From the NCBI RefSeq assembly GCF_022539505.1, contig NC_061510.1, positions 31,955,047 through 32,019,046 on the forward strand: a DNA stretch of 64,000 nucleotides. Direction: 5' to 3'. Below are positions 41,009 to 53,400 of the stretch, piece by piece. Under the pieces are notes generated by a model. That model worked only from the letters and a program-made list of their open reading frames with translations. It did not search any database and was not told the origin of the DNA. Source of the stretch: Lolium rigidum (taxonomy: Eukaryota; Streptophyta; Magnoliopsida; Poales; Poaceae). The position numbers were made by a program, and so were the translations under genes. The stretch's first letter is position 1; the number at the start of each line of letters is the position of its first letter.

Positions 41009-42170
41009 TGAAAGTGCATGGAGCCCCCATGTGTGGTTTTGGTAATTAATGACAATCCCTATGGACTAATGTTTGCATTGAGTTATATTTGTAGGAGTTG
41101 TCCATAGGCAATTCTTGAACCATATGTTGGCTTCAAGGTTGCAATAAGAAGAATTTGGTGAAGGATATCAAGTGTCAAGTATGTCTTGAAGATGAAGATG
41201 AAGTGAGCCCTCAAGTTACTTCAAGACATCAACATGATGAAGAATGAAGAAATGAAGTGCAAGTTCAAGATGAGCCATCTCGAAGAGGTCCTTTGCTTGA
41301 GTCTTGCCATCCATATGGTGATCATGGATATGCGAAGATGCGCCAAAGAAGATGCTCTCCCATAATGGATTATGGGGGAGCAATCCACATGGTGGTCATG
41401 GTTATGTGAAGATGCGCCGAAGAAGAAGCTCTCCCATGGTGGATTATGGGGGAGCAATCCACAAGACTTCGTCAAGCAAACACAAGCAAGAAAGGTGTTC
41501 CATCTTGTTGAGGTCAAGATCGTCGTCATCAAGCTCAAGTGGAATGCGCAAGTATAAGGTTTTCTCTTGATAGGGTTTCTTTCTCACCGGTCTCATAGTG
41601 TAGTTGGAGACCGGTTTATAGTTTAGTTGCCGTACTATCAAGAGGGCTCTCGAGTGAGTAACTCGATCGTATCGTTCGGAGAGAGCTCAAACCTTTGCAT
41701 CCTTGCATCATCTTTCTTGGTTGTTGTTTGGACCTTATCCATGTGATGTTTTAGAGCTTGTGCTTATTCTCATGACAAGCTCTAGTTCATCGAAAACGGA
41801 TTTTGCATAGATCACTTGTTGCGTTTTCGAGTTTGGTTCATCATCTTTCTTGGTTATTATTTGGATCTTATCCATGTGATGATTTAGAGCTTGTGCTTAT
41901 TCTCATGACAAGCTCTAGTTCATTGAGAATGGTTTTTCCATGGGCAACTTGTTGCATTTTCAAGATTGGAGGTTTTACCGGTATGTCTTTTTGAGATAGG
42001 TCAAACCTTTCATCATTTGTTTCTATCCTCCTTTGCTAGACTATGATGTTTCTATGCATATTGTTGTAGAGCTCGTTGTTGTGATTTCAACGAGCCCAAG
42101 ATCATCGAAATCGGAGTCCGGATGCAAAAGCTATGCCCGTTTTAGTTTTGGTGTTTCGCTAGTTTGCTTA

Positions 42171-42383
42171 GGCCGGATATTTTGGAAATATCCGGGCCGG
42201 ATTATCCGGGCCGGATATTTCGGAAATATCCGGCCCCCTCGAAATCGGCTAAGGACCTCAGGAATTGCTGCTCAGTATAGGGGCCGGACATTTGCCCGGA
42301 TTTTGACCAGGTTTTGTCCCAGAGGCCGGATTATCCGGGGGGGGCGGATTATCCGGCCCTTACTTAGGCCGGATTATCCGGCC
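42171..42383 (+). promoter_or_regulatory. CCGGAT palindrome cluster in the 3' LTR
   Basis: Counterpart of 22516-22727, including GGCCGGATTATCCGGCC at 42367-42383. The spacing differs by small indels, and one extra CCGGATTATCCGG is intact here but mutated in the 5' LTR. Confidence 0.75.
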
Positions 42384-42418
42384 CTGGTTTTGCCCAACGG
42401 CTCGATTTTCTTGGGGGG

Positions 42419-42426
42419 TATAAATA
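42419..42426 (+). promoter_or_regulatory. TATA box of the 3' LTR
   Basis: TATAAATA, same context as in the 5' LTR. It could drive transcription into the LINE remnant and beyond. Confidence 0.65.
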
Positions 42427-43493
42427 CCCCCCTTCTTCCTCCTTGGGCTGTTGCTTCTTCTACTCTCTCTCTCCTCCATTGTTGTTCTTGAGAAGCTTGC
42501 CCTATCTCTCTATCCCTCCATGATTCTTGCCCCATTTTGAGGGAAAAGAGAGAGGAGATCTAGATCTACATCTTGACCAATCAAATCCCTCTCTTTGTGA
42601 GTGGAATCCTCTAGATCTAGATCTTGGAGAATTTTGTGTTCTCCTCTTTGTTCTTCCTCTCTTATTCCCCCAATAGCTTTTGTAGCTTTGTTGGAATTTG
42701 AGAGAGAAGGACTTGAGCATCTTTGTGGTGTTCTTGCCATTGCATTTGGTGCATCGGTTTGAGTTCTCCACGGTGATTCGTGGTGGTGAAAGCAAGAAGG
42801 TTGTTACTCTTGGGTTCTTGGAACCCTAGACGGATTCTAGACCTTTGTGGTGATTTGTTGGGAGCCTCCGATTAAGTTGTGGATGTGTGCCCCAACCTTT
42901 GTGTAAGGCCCGGTTTCCGCCTCGAAGGAAATCCCTTAGTGGAACCGTGACCTAGGCCTTTATGGCGAGGGTCACCGGAGATTTAGGTGAGGCGCCTTCG
43001 TGGCGTTCGGTGTGTGGTGTGAGTACCGCATCTTGGGGTGAGGCCTTTGTGGCGTTGGTGTGCATCGAGCAACCACACCTCAAGGTGAGCCTCTTGTGGC
43101 GTTCGGGAGCACTAAGCCACCGCACCTCTCCACCGGAGATTAGCACTCGCAAGAGTGTGAACTCCGGGATAAATCATCGTCTCCCGCGTGCCTCGGTTAT
43201 CTCTATACCCGAGCTCTTTACTTATGCACTTTACCTTGTGATAGCCATTGTGCTTGAAGTTATATATATCTTGCTATCACATACTTGCTTGTATTGCTTA
43301 GCATAAGTTTGTGGTGCTCATAGGTGAACCATTGCTTAGAATAAGTTGTTGGTGCACATAGGTGAACCATAGTATATAGGCTTTGGGCTTGACAAAGTAA
43401 ACGCTAGTTTAATTCCGCATTTGTTAAGCCCATCTCGTAAAAGTTTTAAATCGCCTATTCACCCCCCCTCTAGGCGACATCTGTGTCCTTTCA

Positions 43494-45190
43494 CAGGGGT
43501 TCTGGGGCAGTGGAATTTTCGGGCATGGTTCATCACATACATGTAGTTATCATGAATGCTCCTTTTTTATGAACGCACTTTGAGCATTGGACACAAGCAA
43601 GTCCATATGAGGTGCAAGATGGGCGGCCATCATCTTTGCAATGTACTTGGCAATGGCATGGATGCGACTTACATGCATGAAGTCCAAAATGTCTTCGTCA
43701 CCATCTTTATTTGGGATTAGAGCAATATTGGTGGAGTTGACCCAATGGATATGCGAAGCACGAAGGTTGTGGAAGTTATGGATCACATGCATGATTCCTG
43801 GCTTAACAATATCCCAACAAACCTTGTAGAAGGCACCGGTGAAGCCATCGGGCCCCTGTGCTTTTTAGCACCCTTAACGTCGTCATCCGAGAAATCACCG
43901 ACAAATATCAGTGAGATCACAATCCGGAACCGGGATGTTGTTCCAATTTATGTTACTAGTGCGGTGGGCTCCTCTTCTCATGACCGAAGTGTAGTGATTT
44001 TGAATGATTGTCTTATTGTCTTGATGATTTACAACCCAGCCATTGTTATGCTTGAGTCTATAAATGAAATTTTTCTGGTGACGAGAGTTAACAAGAATGT
44101 GGAAGTATCTTGTGTTGGTATCTCCCTCTTTGAGGTTAGTAATCATCGATGCTTGTCTCTTCCTCGCCCTCTCGGCCACGTCCATACTTATTACTTTTCA
44201 TTTCAATCTTCTTCAAAGGTCAAGCTCTTCGGGGTGAAACACTCTCGATTCTTGTGCAGTATCTAATCTCAAGACAAGAAAAGCTTATTGCTCCATTGAT
44301 GTAGTCTTTGGGAGATACGCTTTAGATTGTGGTATAGGAGTTGGCAAGGCTCGGCATGGGAGATGCTCTCATTCCAAGCCCCATGCACCACTTCCATGAA
44401 TTCGGGCATTCTGATCCAAAAGTTTTCAAACCGAAAGGTTTTGAGGCGCTTTAGACCGGCGTCACTAGCAAGAAAAAGATGTCAATGGTCAGATAGCAAC
44501 GAGGAGAGAGCTTGTAAGATGTATGATGGGAAATGTATATCCCAATCCTCGCTGCAAAAGAAGGTGTCGAGCTTGATCATGGTAGGGTCGCTTTGTTCGT
44601 TGCTCCAAATGAACCTCCTATTTTGCAGGTGAATTTCTTTGAGCTCGCACGAGTTAAGGGTGTCGCAAAATTGGGTCATTCTAGCATGATTAGTATTCCT
44701 TCTATTCTTATCACGGGCGAGGTATATTTGGTTGAAGTCACCCATAACAATCTACTTGACTCCCAGATTCAGCTTTTCACCAATTAGCTCTTGATAAAAG
44801 GCAACCTTCAAATTGTGTCTCATTAGGCCATAGACATTTTTAGCTTGAAGGAGGTGTTAGAATGCGCTACAGTAACCAGCCTAGAGATGAAGAATTTCAC
44901 GGTTTAAATATTTTTGATGTTGGCAGCATCATTGTTCCACAAAGGAGAATTCCTCCTCTGGTGCCATCAGTAGGGCTTTGCGTGTAGCTCTTTAGGCGGT
45001 GTGCACCCAGGAAAGCCGTAGTGGAATCATCAATGTTCGATAGCTTCGAGTCTTATATACACAAAATGTTATAGGTAGTAGAGGAGATAATCTCATTGAC
45101 AGTGTCTTGGCGGTCAGGGTCATTGAGACCACGAGTGTTCCAAGTGATAATGCTAAGTAACATATCTTGATCAATCATTGAGCAGAACAA
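43494..45190 (-). mobile_element. LINE, 5' part (endonuclease and start of RT), decayed
   Basis: Continues the LINE of 19524-21355. Minus strand from about 45178: endonuclease start ITWNTRGLN, MGDFNQI (about 44730-44750) and SDHCPL (about 44475-44490), then the RT approach with NIALIPNKDG (about 43690-43720) and NAQSAFIKK (about 43555-43580). Several stops and frameshifts. No ORF1 was recognised upstream. It is the oldest layer of the nest, since the Copia element cut it. Confidence 0.82.
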
Positions 45191-46379
45191 ATCTCAGACG
45201 GAAACAAAGATTCTGCAAATAGAGGCCAGGTCAAACAAACCTGGCCACTCAGATGACACAAACAAGCATAGAAGTAGTAGTCTTTTATCCTAAGATACAA
45301 AGAGCATGGTTGACAAATCTTGACAATCAGGCAACCATCAGGAGAGCCTCACCGTTGGGAGGAGATCAGTGCGGGGGCGCCAGGTGACAGTCGGGAGACC
45401 ACTCATCCGTCGGGGTTCCACCCCATGCCGAGACACGCCAGCCGTAGCTTAGCTTCTTACCCGCTACCCTCCTTTGCTGCTCGTCTGGAAAACATGCCGT
45501 CCCCAATGTGGGCGACACCTTCTCCAGCGTCCGCGACACCTCCACCAGTGGCTTTCCATCTTCTGCTACCTGTCCCGCTGTAAGAAGTCTAATCTGGTAC
45601 CTGATTTTGGCGATTAGGTTTTTTAGGGGTTTCGTAGATCCGTTTAATCTCGCTCTAACTCATCGATTAGAGGTTCGGATAGTCTATCAAAGCATAGATA
45701 TGTAAGATTCAGTGTAGATTCTAGTAGGTTAATAACCAACATTAACATGCATGACTGCATGCGACATGCCGCTTTCCCCACAAGGTTGTGGCACCAACAT
45801 TGTCTTGCACTGGCATGCGGACGAGCGGTGATCGCCTGCCCTTGCATGGCAATGTGATGTGGAGAGAGCTTTCCCTTGCATGGCAATGAGCGATGATCAC
45901 CGCTGCCGGTGATCACCACGCCACGGGCGTGCACGTATAGCGGCTCGCCGCTGTCGATGATCAGCCTCGTACGCCATGTCCTGACATTTGTGCGTCATAA
46001 AATTGAACATGACTGGGACACGATAGTGCAGACCTATGTCCCCCATCCCATGGATCAGGAGGAAAACATCCCGATGAACTTGTACTATGAGTAGAGGGCA
46101 TACATTCCTATGGTGGACTGCGGACTTCCATCTGACAACACGGGAGACGAGGGCGGGATTGGGACGCCAAGCGTGCTTGGGGCATTAATATGTCATTGTC
46201 GTGCCTCGTTGGTTCTACGTGCAACTCAAGGCGAGCGACCGGATACCTCTATCCTTGCCCACAAGAATAGCGCCAGCAGTGGCTAAGCAGGTGAAGATCA
46301 CTCCACCTGCTCATGTAAGTGTGGCAGTCGGGCTAACGAGGGTGCTCCCCGGCAATGCCCACCATGACGGGCTTAGGGT
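45191..46379. other. Unassigned region between the LINE and a Gypsy LTR
   Basis: No gene supported. A 61-codon plus-strand frame (45909-46094) contains DWDTIVQTYVPHPMDQEENIPMN, which faintly resembles plant transposon-associated proteins, but it is too short to assign. Possibly LINE 5' region plus older transposon debris. Confidence 0.35.
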
Positions 46380-46888
46380 TGACGGAATCCTGCAGGTTAA
46401 CACGAGACATCGGATACCAAACAAATGGGGAGAGAGATTTACCCAGGTTCGGGGCCCTCGATGAGGTAAAACCCTTACTTCATGCTTGTCTGATCTTGAT
46501 TATCGAATATATCGAGTTACAATGGGGTAGCCGATAGGCTGTGGTGGTTGTCTCGTCGAGAGGCTAAGATTCTAGGGTTCTAGCTCTTGACTTGCGGTGA
46601 ATCTACGTGTTGAAGTTGTGTCTCGGTAGACCCTCGCTTGGTCTTTATATAGCAGGCCAAGTCTCGAGAGTGCTGCCCGGACTCAACTAGGTTACAAAGA
46701 GATCTATTCTAGTCTTTCCTTGTATAGCGTCTTCTCGCCTTGTTCGTCAGAATCCTTCTTCAGGTAAGTCTCCTTCACTGGAACCAACGTAGAGACCCAC
46801 CTTAGTTGTTGGGCAATCTTCATGGGTCCCTAGTTGGGCCGGAGGAGGTAGTCTAATGTTGGTTACCCGAAGGGTAATGCCCACATCA
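46380..46888 (-). repeat. 3' LTR of a truncated minus-strand Gypsy element
   Basis: 509 bp, TGACGG to CACATCA on the plus strand (minus start TGATGTGGGC). A minus-strand TATA box (CTATATAAAG, 46643-46652) fits an LTR promoter. A purine tract, minus strand CTCGGGGGCTAC, lies immediately to the right (46889-46900), so the interior ran rightward. Confidence 0.7.
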
Positions 46889-47104
46889 GTAGCCCCCGAG
46901 TGACTGGCCGAAGTAAAGCTTCGGGCATGGACTATAATTGCCTTCTTCCGAATGTCCATAGTTGTCGAAAAGACTTGATCCTTCTTCATCATTTTGAAGT
47001 CGAAACTGCTTGATATCGGGTCCACGTCCAACGCTGCCGATGGGAGTAGCCCTCGAGTCTAGAGACGGATGCTTGCAACCGTGCGTAGACTCAAGTTGTA
47101 CTAC
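46889..47104 (-). mobile_element. Interior stub of the truncated Gypsy element
   Basis: 216 bp of 3' interior (PPT and adjoining non-coding DNA), cut off on the right by the LTR that starts at 47105. Confidence 0.5.
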
Positions 47105-48503
47105 TGATGACCCACAAGTATAGGGGATCGCAACAGTCTTCGAGGGAAGTATTACCCAATTTATTGATTCGACACAAGGGGAGACAAAGAATACTTGTAA
47201 GCCTTAACAACGGAGTTGTCAATCCAGCTGCACCTGGAAACAGACTTGCTCGCAAGAGTTTATCAGTAGCAACAGTTTTATAGCAGTAGGAGTAGTGAAA
47301 TAACAGCGGCAGTGAAATAAAGACAGCAGTAGTGATTATAGTAAACAACAGGATTAAAATACTGTAGGCACAGGGATGGATGAACGGGCGTTGCATGGAT
47401 GAGAGAATTCATATAACAATCATGGTAGGGCATTTGCAGATAATAATAAAGCGGTATCCAAGTACTAATCAATCCATAGGCATGTGTTCCGTATATAGTC
47501 GTACGTGCTCGCAATGAGAAACTTGCACAACATCTTTTGTCCTACCAGCCAGGTGGCAGCCGGGCCTCTAGGGAAACTACTCGGAAATTAAGGTACTCCT
47601 TTTAATAGAGTACCGGAGCAAAGCATTAACACTCCGTGAACACATGTGATCCTCACATCACCGCCTTCCCCTCCGGTTGTCCCAATTCTTGTCACTTTGG
47701 GGCCTCGGGTTCCGGACAACAACGTGTGTATACAACTTGCAGTAAGATCATAAAACAATGCATATCATGATGAAACAATAACATGTTCAGATCTGAGATC
47801 ATGGCACTCGGGCCCTAGTGACAAGCATTAAGCATAACAAGTTGCAACAATATCATAAAAGTAACATCTACGGATACTAGGCAACATGCCCTAACAACCT
47901 TGTGACTATTACATGATCAATCTCATCCAATCCCTACCATCCCCTTCAGCCTACATCGGGGAAATTACTCACACATGGATGGGGGAAACATGGCTGGTCG
48001 ATGGAGAGGCGTTGGTGGTGATGGCGGCGATGATCCCCTCCAATTCCCCGTCCCGGCGGAGTGCCAGAACGGAGTTTCTGGTCCCGAGACGGAGTTTCGC
48101 GATGGCGGCGGCGCATCGGATGGTTTCCGGCGACTTCGACTTCCCGTCTCGCGTTTTTAGATCGAAACCTTTAAGTAGTCCAAAGTAGGGCGTCGGGGGC
48201 CAGCCGAGGCGGCCACACGCATAGGGCGGCGCGCCCCTCCCGGGCCGCGCCGGCCTAGTGTCTGGGGGCCTCGGGCCCCCCCGGCTTGCCCTTTCGGCTC
48301 CGTCAATATTCACGGGAAAATAGGCCCTTTGCGCATAAATTCCGAGGATTTTCCCGAAAGTTGGATTTCGCACAAAAACGAGACACCAGAGCAATTCTGC
48401 TGAAAACAGCGTTAGTCCGTGTTAGTTGTATCCAAAATACACAAATTAGAGGCAAAACAATAGCAAAAGTGTTCGGGAAAGTAGATACGTTTTGGCCGTA
48501 TCA
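47105..48503 (-). repeat. 3' LTR of the second Athila-like element
   Basis: 1399 bp, plus-strand ends TGATGACCCACAAG and GCCGTATCA. A partner LTR is absent from the window. Confidence 0.8.
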
Positions 48504-48520
48504 ACTCCCCCCAAGCTTAG
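48504..48520 (-). other. Polypurine tract of the second Athila-like element
   Basis: The minus strand reads CTAAGCTTGGGGGGAGT next to the LTR, like the tract of the nested Gypsy element. Related GGGGGGAG tracts lie near 50838. Confidence 0.75.
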
Positions 48521-50869
48521 CTTATTGCTTGTCCTCAAGCAATTCAGTTAACAACTGAGTGCGATAAAAGAACTTTCACGAACACATTTGTTCATATGAT
48601 GTAAATATTCTCATGATATGGCAAGTGCTTAAGCAATTCATAATAAGATACATGCAAATAAAGTCATCTAGTAGCTGTATCAATCATGAAAAAGATACCA
48701 ACAAACTAATAACAAGCATCATGAAACACTTCTATAAGCAGGATTGCAATGTTCATGGAAAGATATGATAAAGTAGTATCTCGCTTGCCTGTATTTGTGC
48801 AGCAAAACATAAATACCCAGGCACCTCTGAAGTTCATAGAAAGACTAGAAGTAAAATTGTCAAAGATAAAAGCATCAAAGTTATACCACAAACTCGATCA
48901 TATTTTGGGACAAGCATATTATACTAAGAATGACAGCTTATGCTCTCAAGAAGGTGCTCAAAGAAAGGATGGTGACTCAACATAAAAGTAAAAGATTGAC
49001 CCTTCGCAGAGGGAAGCAGTGGATTAACATGTGCTAGAGCTTTTCATTTTTTTCAAAGACAGTAAGTAAAATTATTTTGAGAGGTGTTTGTTGTTGTCAA
49101 CGAATGATAGTGGGTACTCTAACCACCTCGCCAACCGGACTCTCAAGAGCGGCTCCCATGAAGGACGTCATCTCTACCAGCGAAGGTAGATCATCCCTCT
49201 TCTCTTTTGTTTACACATGCATTTTAGTTTCATTATGGATGACACTCCCCCAACCTTTGCTTACACAAGCCATGGCTAACCGAATCCTCGGGTGCATTCC
49301 AACATTCACATACCATGGGGAAGTGTCTATTTGCAGGTTAAGTTGCTTACTGATGAATCTGAGCAAAACATGTGAAGAGAATTATTAATGAAGGTTAATT
49401 AATTGGGGCTGGGAACCCCGTTGCCAGCTCTTTTTGCAAAATTATTGGATAAGCGGATGTGCCACTAGTCCATTGGTGAAAGTCCGTCCGGAGTAAATGA
49501 CAAGGTTGAAAGATAAAACACCACATATTTCCTCATGAGCTATAAAACATTAACACAAATTGAGAAATAGTTTGAAGGTTTAAAGGTAGCACATGAGAAT
49601 TTACTTGGAATGGTTTGAAATGCCATGCATAGGTATTTATGGTGGACACTTTGGAACAACTTGGTTTTCAGGTATTTGGAAGCACGAGCAGCGTTCCCGC
49701 CCAGTACAAGTGAAGGCTAGCAATAGACTGGGAAGCGACAATCAAGAGAGCAATAACCATCATAATCATGCTTGCGACAAAATAAAATTAACGGAGGCAT
49801 AAAAGTGATACAAGAACTCTGAAGCAAAGTAAATCATCGAGGCTTAATTGACTTTTGTTTAGTCATATTCATGCGTGATCATGTGCCAAGTCGATTCAAG
49901 TGAATTATTCAGAGGAGGATACCACAATGTCATACCGATCTATGAATAGAACAATGCAAGCAAATATTCATGACATGCTACTCATTATTAATAGATTGGA
50001 ACTAATCATGAGAGATCATGAACTAGTAGACTTTCATTAAATGACATATACCTCACATGAACCAACTAAGCATGCTCACATGGATGAGTATATGTACAAA
50101 AATGAAAACAAATAGAGTTCATACCAGCCTCTCACCACAGATCAAGTTGCCGTAGATCGTCATTATTGCCTTTCACTTGTGCAGACTTGAATAATAATAT
50201 GGAATGAAACCAAGCTCCAACCACCGGAGACCTCTGAACTCCCTAATGAACTTTACAAAACCAAAGAAGAACAACAAATATTTTTGGTGTTTTCGGGTTA
50301 GAAACAAGAACAAAAGGAAACAAGCAAACAAAGCAAAATCTTTTTGGATTTTCTCATAGCAAACTAACGATAGCAAATAAAGTAAAATAAGAGCAAAGAA
50401 CCAAATAAACAAATGGTGAAGAGGAACAACAGAAATATTTTTGGTCTTTTTGTGTTTTAGGAAAGAAAAAAAGCAAAAACAAGAGAATGCAAACTAACAG
50501 AAACACAGAAAAACAGGATGACAGAAATCTGCCAAATCCTGACAGCAGTACAGAAATCGATTTTTACAAAAATCTTCCGTTGCTCAGTTCAAAAAGTGTT
50601 CAACTAATGAAAGTTAGATAACAACCTGGGGAACATGCTCAAAAATTTTCAACTCAAAATAACGTTCTGGCTGTGCGCACGATTTTTTTTTGTAACAGCC
50701 CAGAATCTGTTTTTGGACAGCACTTCCCCAAATATCATCTCCCTCTCATTAGAAAACCACTCTAAGAAACTAAACAAGTATGTACAAGTATCCAGCAACC
50801 ATAATATGCAAAGAATGAGTGATGCCGGTATACCTCCCCCCAAGCTTAGGCTTTTGGCCTAAGTGGAGT
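48521..50869 (-). other. Non-coding 3' interior of the second Athila-like element
   Basis: AT-rich, no supported coding frame. Confidence 0.6.
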
Positions 50870-51988
50870 TCATTCCCACGGTCCCCATGAAGTGGTGTCT
50901 CCGTAGTATGACGAAGAAGGACCCTGTTCTGGGTATGTGCTGGAAGAAGCAACAGGATACGTGACGGTGTAGTCGTAGGAGGGCTCGGCGTCCTCGGAGT
51001 CATGCTGCTGGTGGAAGCCTTGTATCTTCAGTTGCTCATCCACCTCCTCCTTAGAGCGCGACCATGGTTTCCTGTCAACACTGAACAAATCTGGCTGCGG
51101 CAAAAGGACTTCCCTCTCATCCCCGTCAGCAAATAACATTCTATAGACAATATTATCTATATTAGAGTCAGTTGTAACAAATTGGTAACTCTTCATAGCA
51201 GCAATATCTAACCTAGCAGGGGTTAGTTCCACATCAGTAGGGTCAAGAGGAAGATCTAGATGTGCCAAAATACGTGATGCAATTATTCCTCCAAAAATGG
51301 GCCCTTTGTTAGACAAACGGCGAGCAACAAGAGCACCAAGATGATAAGGTGTCTCTCCAACGAGTGCACCAATCAAGAAAGCAAGATGATAACTAGAAAT
51401 ATTACTAGTATTCTCCCTACCAAGAATGCTAGTAGCAAGGTAATAAGCAAAATACTTAATGGCGGGGAGTTGGATGTTTCTTATCTTGCCACGCTGAATG
51501 GTGCGGCAATCGTCATTGGTGATTTCTCGATAGAGCTCCACCAAAACCTTGGGGTTGTCCTCGATCTTCTTTGCTGTACCTACAGGGGCAATATCCAATG
51601 CAGTACAAAAATCCTTCAACTTCATAGTAATAGGATTACCATAGATCCTGAATGCAACTGTCGGGTGAAAGTGCTTGTTGTTGAACTTGAAGCTCTCCAC
51701 AAAGATTTTAGTGAGCATGTAGTATTGCTTCCTCTCATCCTCCATATAGGTGGTTAAACCCGCCTTACCGACGAGAGTCAAGAAATCATCCAGCAACCCT
51801 GCATTACTCAAAAAGTTATAACATGGGAAAGATGAAGCGTTAGGGGCTCCATTGTCTTCTTCGGGTTCGAAGCTCGGTGCAATGACGTCCTCATTATAGG
51901 ATCGTCTAATCCGAGTGGATGCCCTCGAGGGCCTTCCCGTGCTTGTCGTTTCTCTTTCGAACACCTCTCCAAAGTTGTAGTTGTCCAT
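50870..51988 (-). CDS. ATHILA ORF1-type (env-position) protein
   Basis: Open frame of 372 residues on the minus strand. ATG 51988 is chosen over earlier codons because a 3' splice-like TTTCAG lies about 10 nt before it, fitting expression from a spliced RNA as proposed for Athila elements; this is inference. The middle (KDFCTALDIAPVG, about 110-125; PAIKYFAYYLATSILGRENTSNISSYHLAFLIGAL, about 165-200) resembles the ATHILA ORF-1 family (Pfam PF03078), found downstream of pol. Its function is unknown. The C-terminus is Ser/Tyr/Glu-rich. The frame is intact although its element lacks pol and the 5' LTR. Confidence 0.75.
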   Translation of the reverse strand: MDNYNFGEVFERETTSTGRPSRASTRIRRSYNEDVIAPSFEPEEDNGAPNASSFPCYNFLSNAGLLDDFLTLVGKAGLTTYMEDERKQYYMLTKIFVESFKFNNKHFHPTVAFRIYGNPITMKLKDFCTALDIAPVGTAKKIEDNPKVLVELYREITNDDCRTIQRGKIRNIQLPAIKYFAYYLATSILGRENTSNISSYHLAFLIGALVGETPYHLGALVARRLSNKGPIFGGIIASRILAHLDLPLDPTDVELTPARLDIAAMKSYQFVTTDSNIDNIVYRMLFADGDEREVLLPQPDLFSVDRKPWSRSKEEVDEQLKIQGFHQQHDSEDAEPSYDYTVTYPVASSSTYPEQGPSSSYYGDTTSWGPWE

Positions 51989-52087
51989 TTTCCTTTTCTG
52001 AAATTTTTCAACAATCATTATAAAATTTGATTTCAAGGTATATAATTGAGGGAAAGTACTATAGGAACTTGCTAGAGTACTAAACAT

Positions 52088-52780
52088 GCATCAAAACTAG
52101 TTTCTACCACTTAGAACAAGCATGCAAGCTCACTAAACATGTTACCTACAGCAGCAAAATATTCAATATATACTCAACCAAACAAAATTCTAATTGGATA
52201 ATCAAAGGAGTCACATACCGGAGAGCAAATGTGCCAAATTTCAGACAGAAATCTGGGCTAAGCAAAGAGATCGAGAAATCTTGAGTTCTTGAGCAGAAAC
52301 ACGAGTGAGAGAAAGCTGGTGCGAGTTTTTTCGGGAGAGAGAAGAGAATGGGAGGAAGAGATGAAGTGGTGGGGCAAGGAGGGCCCCACACAACAGGGTG
52401 GCGCGCCCCCTTGCCGGCCGCGCCGGCCTCGTGGGGTGCCACCCTGGGGTGCCCCACTGGTCATCCCTGTGTGCTCCTGAGTGCCCCTTCGAAAAATAAG
52501 ACCACCAGTATAATTTTTGTAAATTTTTGAGAACTTCGAAAAATGCACATTTCTGGGTGTTAAAGTAATTATTACAGTGCAGGAAAATGATTTCCAAAAT
52601 CTTAAACGACTAAAGCATATTGCAAAACTTAAAGTGCTACAGCAAGTAAAACAAGTGGAGGAAGAAAGAAGTGTTGTTTAGCTCTCTCAGGCATTTAAAA
52701 TATACTTGTTAACAAGGTTGATCAAGTCTTGCTAGCAAATAAATTTTATATGACATAAGAAGAAATAAACCTCAAATCAA
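52088..52780 (-). other. Spacer between protease and ORF1-like gene
   Basis: 693 bp, no pol motifs. A GC-rich palindrome-prone patch lies at 52385-52460. This is where a complete element would carry RT and integrase. Confidence 0.5.
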
Positions 52781-53400
52781 TCATGTTACCTTATATTGAA
52801 TTGATATGGATCCAATCACAAGAGTTCGATATTCTTCTTTAGGCTCATATATAGGACAATCAAATGATCCCACCTTGATAGTTTTCAAATTACAAATTGT
52901 ATTAACTCCATATACTTTATCAATCTTCTTTGGAAAATAGACCGTATGTTCCTTGTCATCAACATTGAAAGTAACTTTTCCTTTATTGCAATCAATAACA
53001 GCCCCTGCAGTATTAAGAAAGGGTCTTCCAAGAATAATAGACATATTATCATCTTCAGGCATTTCCAACACAACAAAATCAGTTAATATTAAGCAATTTT
53101 GAGTAACTTGAACAAGAACATTTTCACATACACCAACAGGAACAGCAGTAGATTTATCAGCCATTTGCAAAGATATATCAGTTGGTATCAACTTATCTAA
53201 ATCAAGTCTCTTGTAAAGAGAAAAAGGCATCACACTAACTCCTGCTCCCAAATCACATAGAGCAGCTTCTAACATAATTATTCTTGATAGAACAAGGAAT
53301 AGTCGGTATACCTGGGTCTCCCAGCTTCTTTGGAACCTTACCATTGAAAGAGTAATTAGCGAGCATAGTGGAAATCTCCTCATTAGGAATTTTCCTTTTG
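52781..53400 (-). pseudogene. Aspartic protease of the second Athila-like element
   Basis: Minus strand. CDLGAGVSVMP (about 53220-53260) is the active-site segment; the flap-to-C-terminal part includes SIILGRPFLNTAGAVID. It is out of frame with gag, with the shift near 53270, so the gag-protease fusion is broken. Confidence 0.75.

Larger units (their letters stand above)
21356..43493 (+). mobile_element. Sirevirus-like Ty1-Copia retrotransposon, gag only, interrupted
   Basis: 22.1 kb including an 11-kb nested Gypsy element; about 11.1 kb without it. LTRs of 2487 and 2485 bp begin TGAAAG and end CTTTCA, flanked by CAGGG at 21351-21355 and 43494-43498. PBS matching initiator tRNA-Met follows the left LTR. 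The interior has one gag with two zinc knuckles, no recognisable protease, integrase, RT or RNase H, then 3.7 kb of AT-rich non-coding DNA with many purine tracts. Sirevirus traits: long LTRs with palindromic clusters, gag with coiled-coil stretch and knuckles, repeated PPT-like tracts, terminal PPT. Near-identical LTRs imply a young insertion. It must rely on proteins from elsewhere. Clade placement is by traits, not phylogeny; it may be Maximus-related. Confidence 0.88.
41009..43493 (+). repeat. 3' LTR of the Sirevirus-like element
   Basis: 2485 bp, near-identical to 21356-23842. The palindrome cluster is at 42171-42383 and the G run is shorter (8 G instead of 14). Confidence 0.93.

Noticed and set aside
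45320..45583. 87-codon plus-strand ORF as a gene
   Set aside because: Low-complexity Pro/Ser/Ala frame in GC-rich DNA next to the LINE 5' end; no homology recognised.
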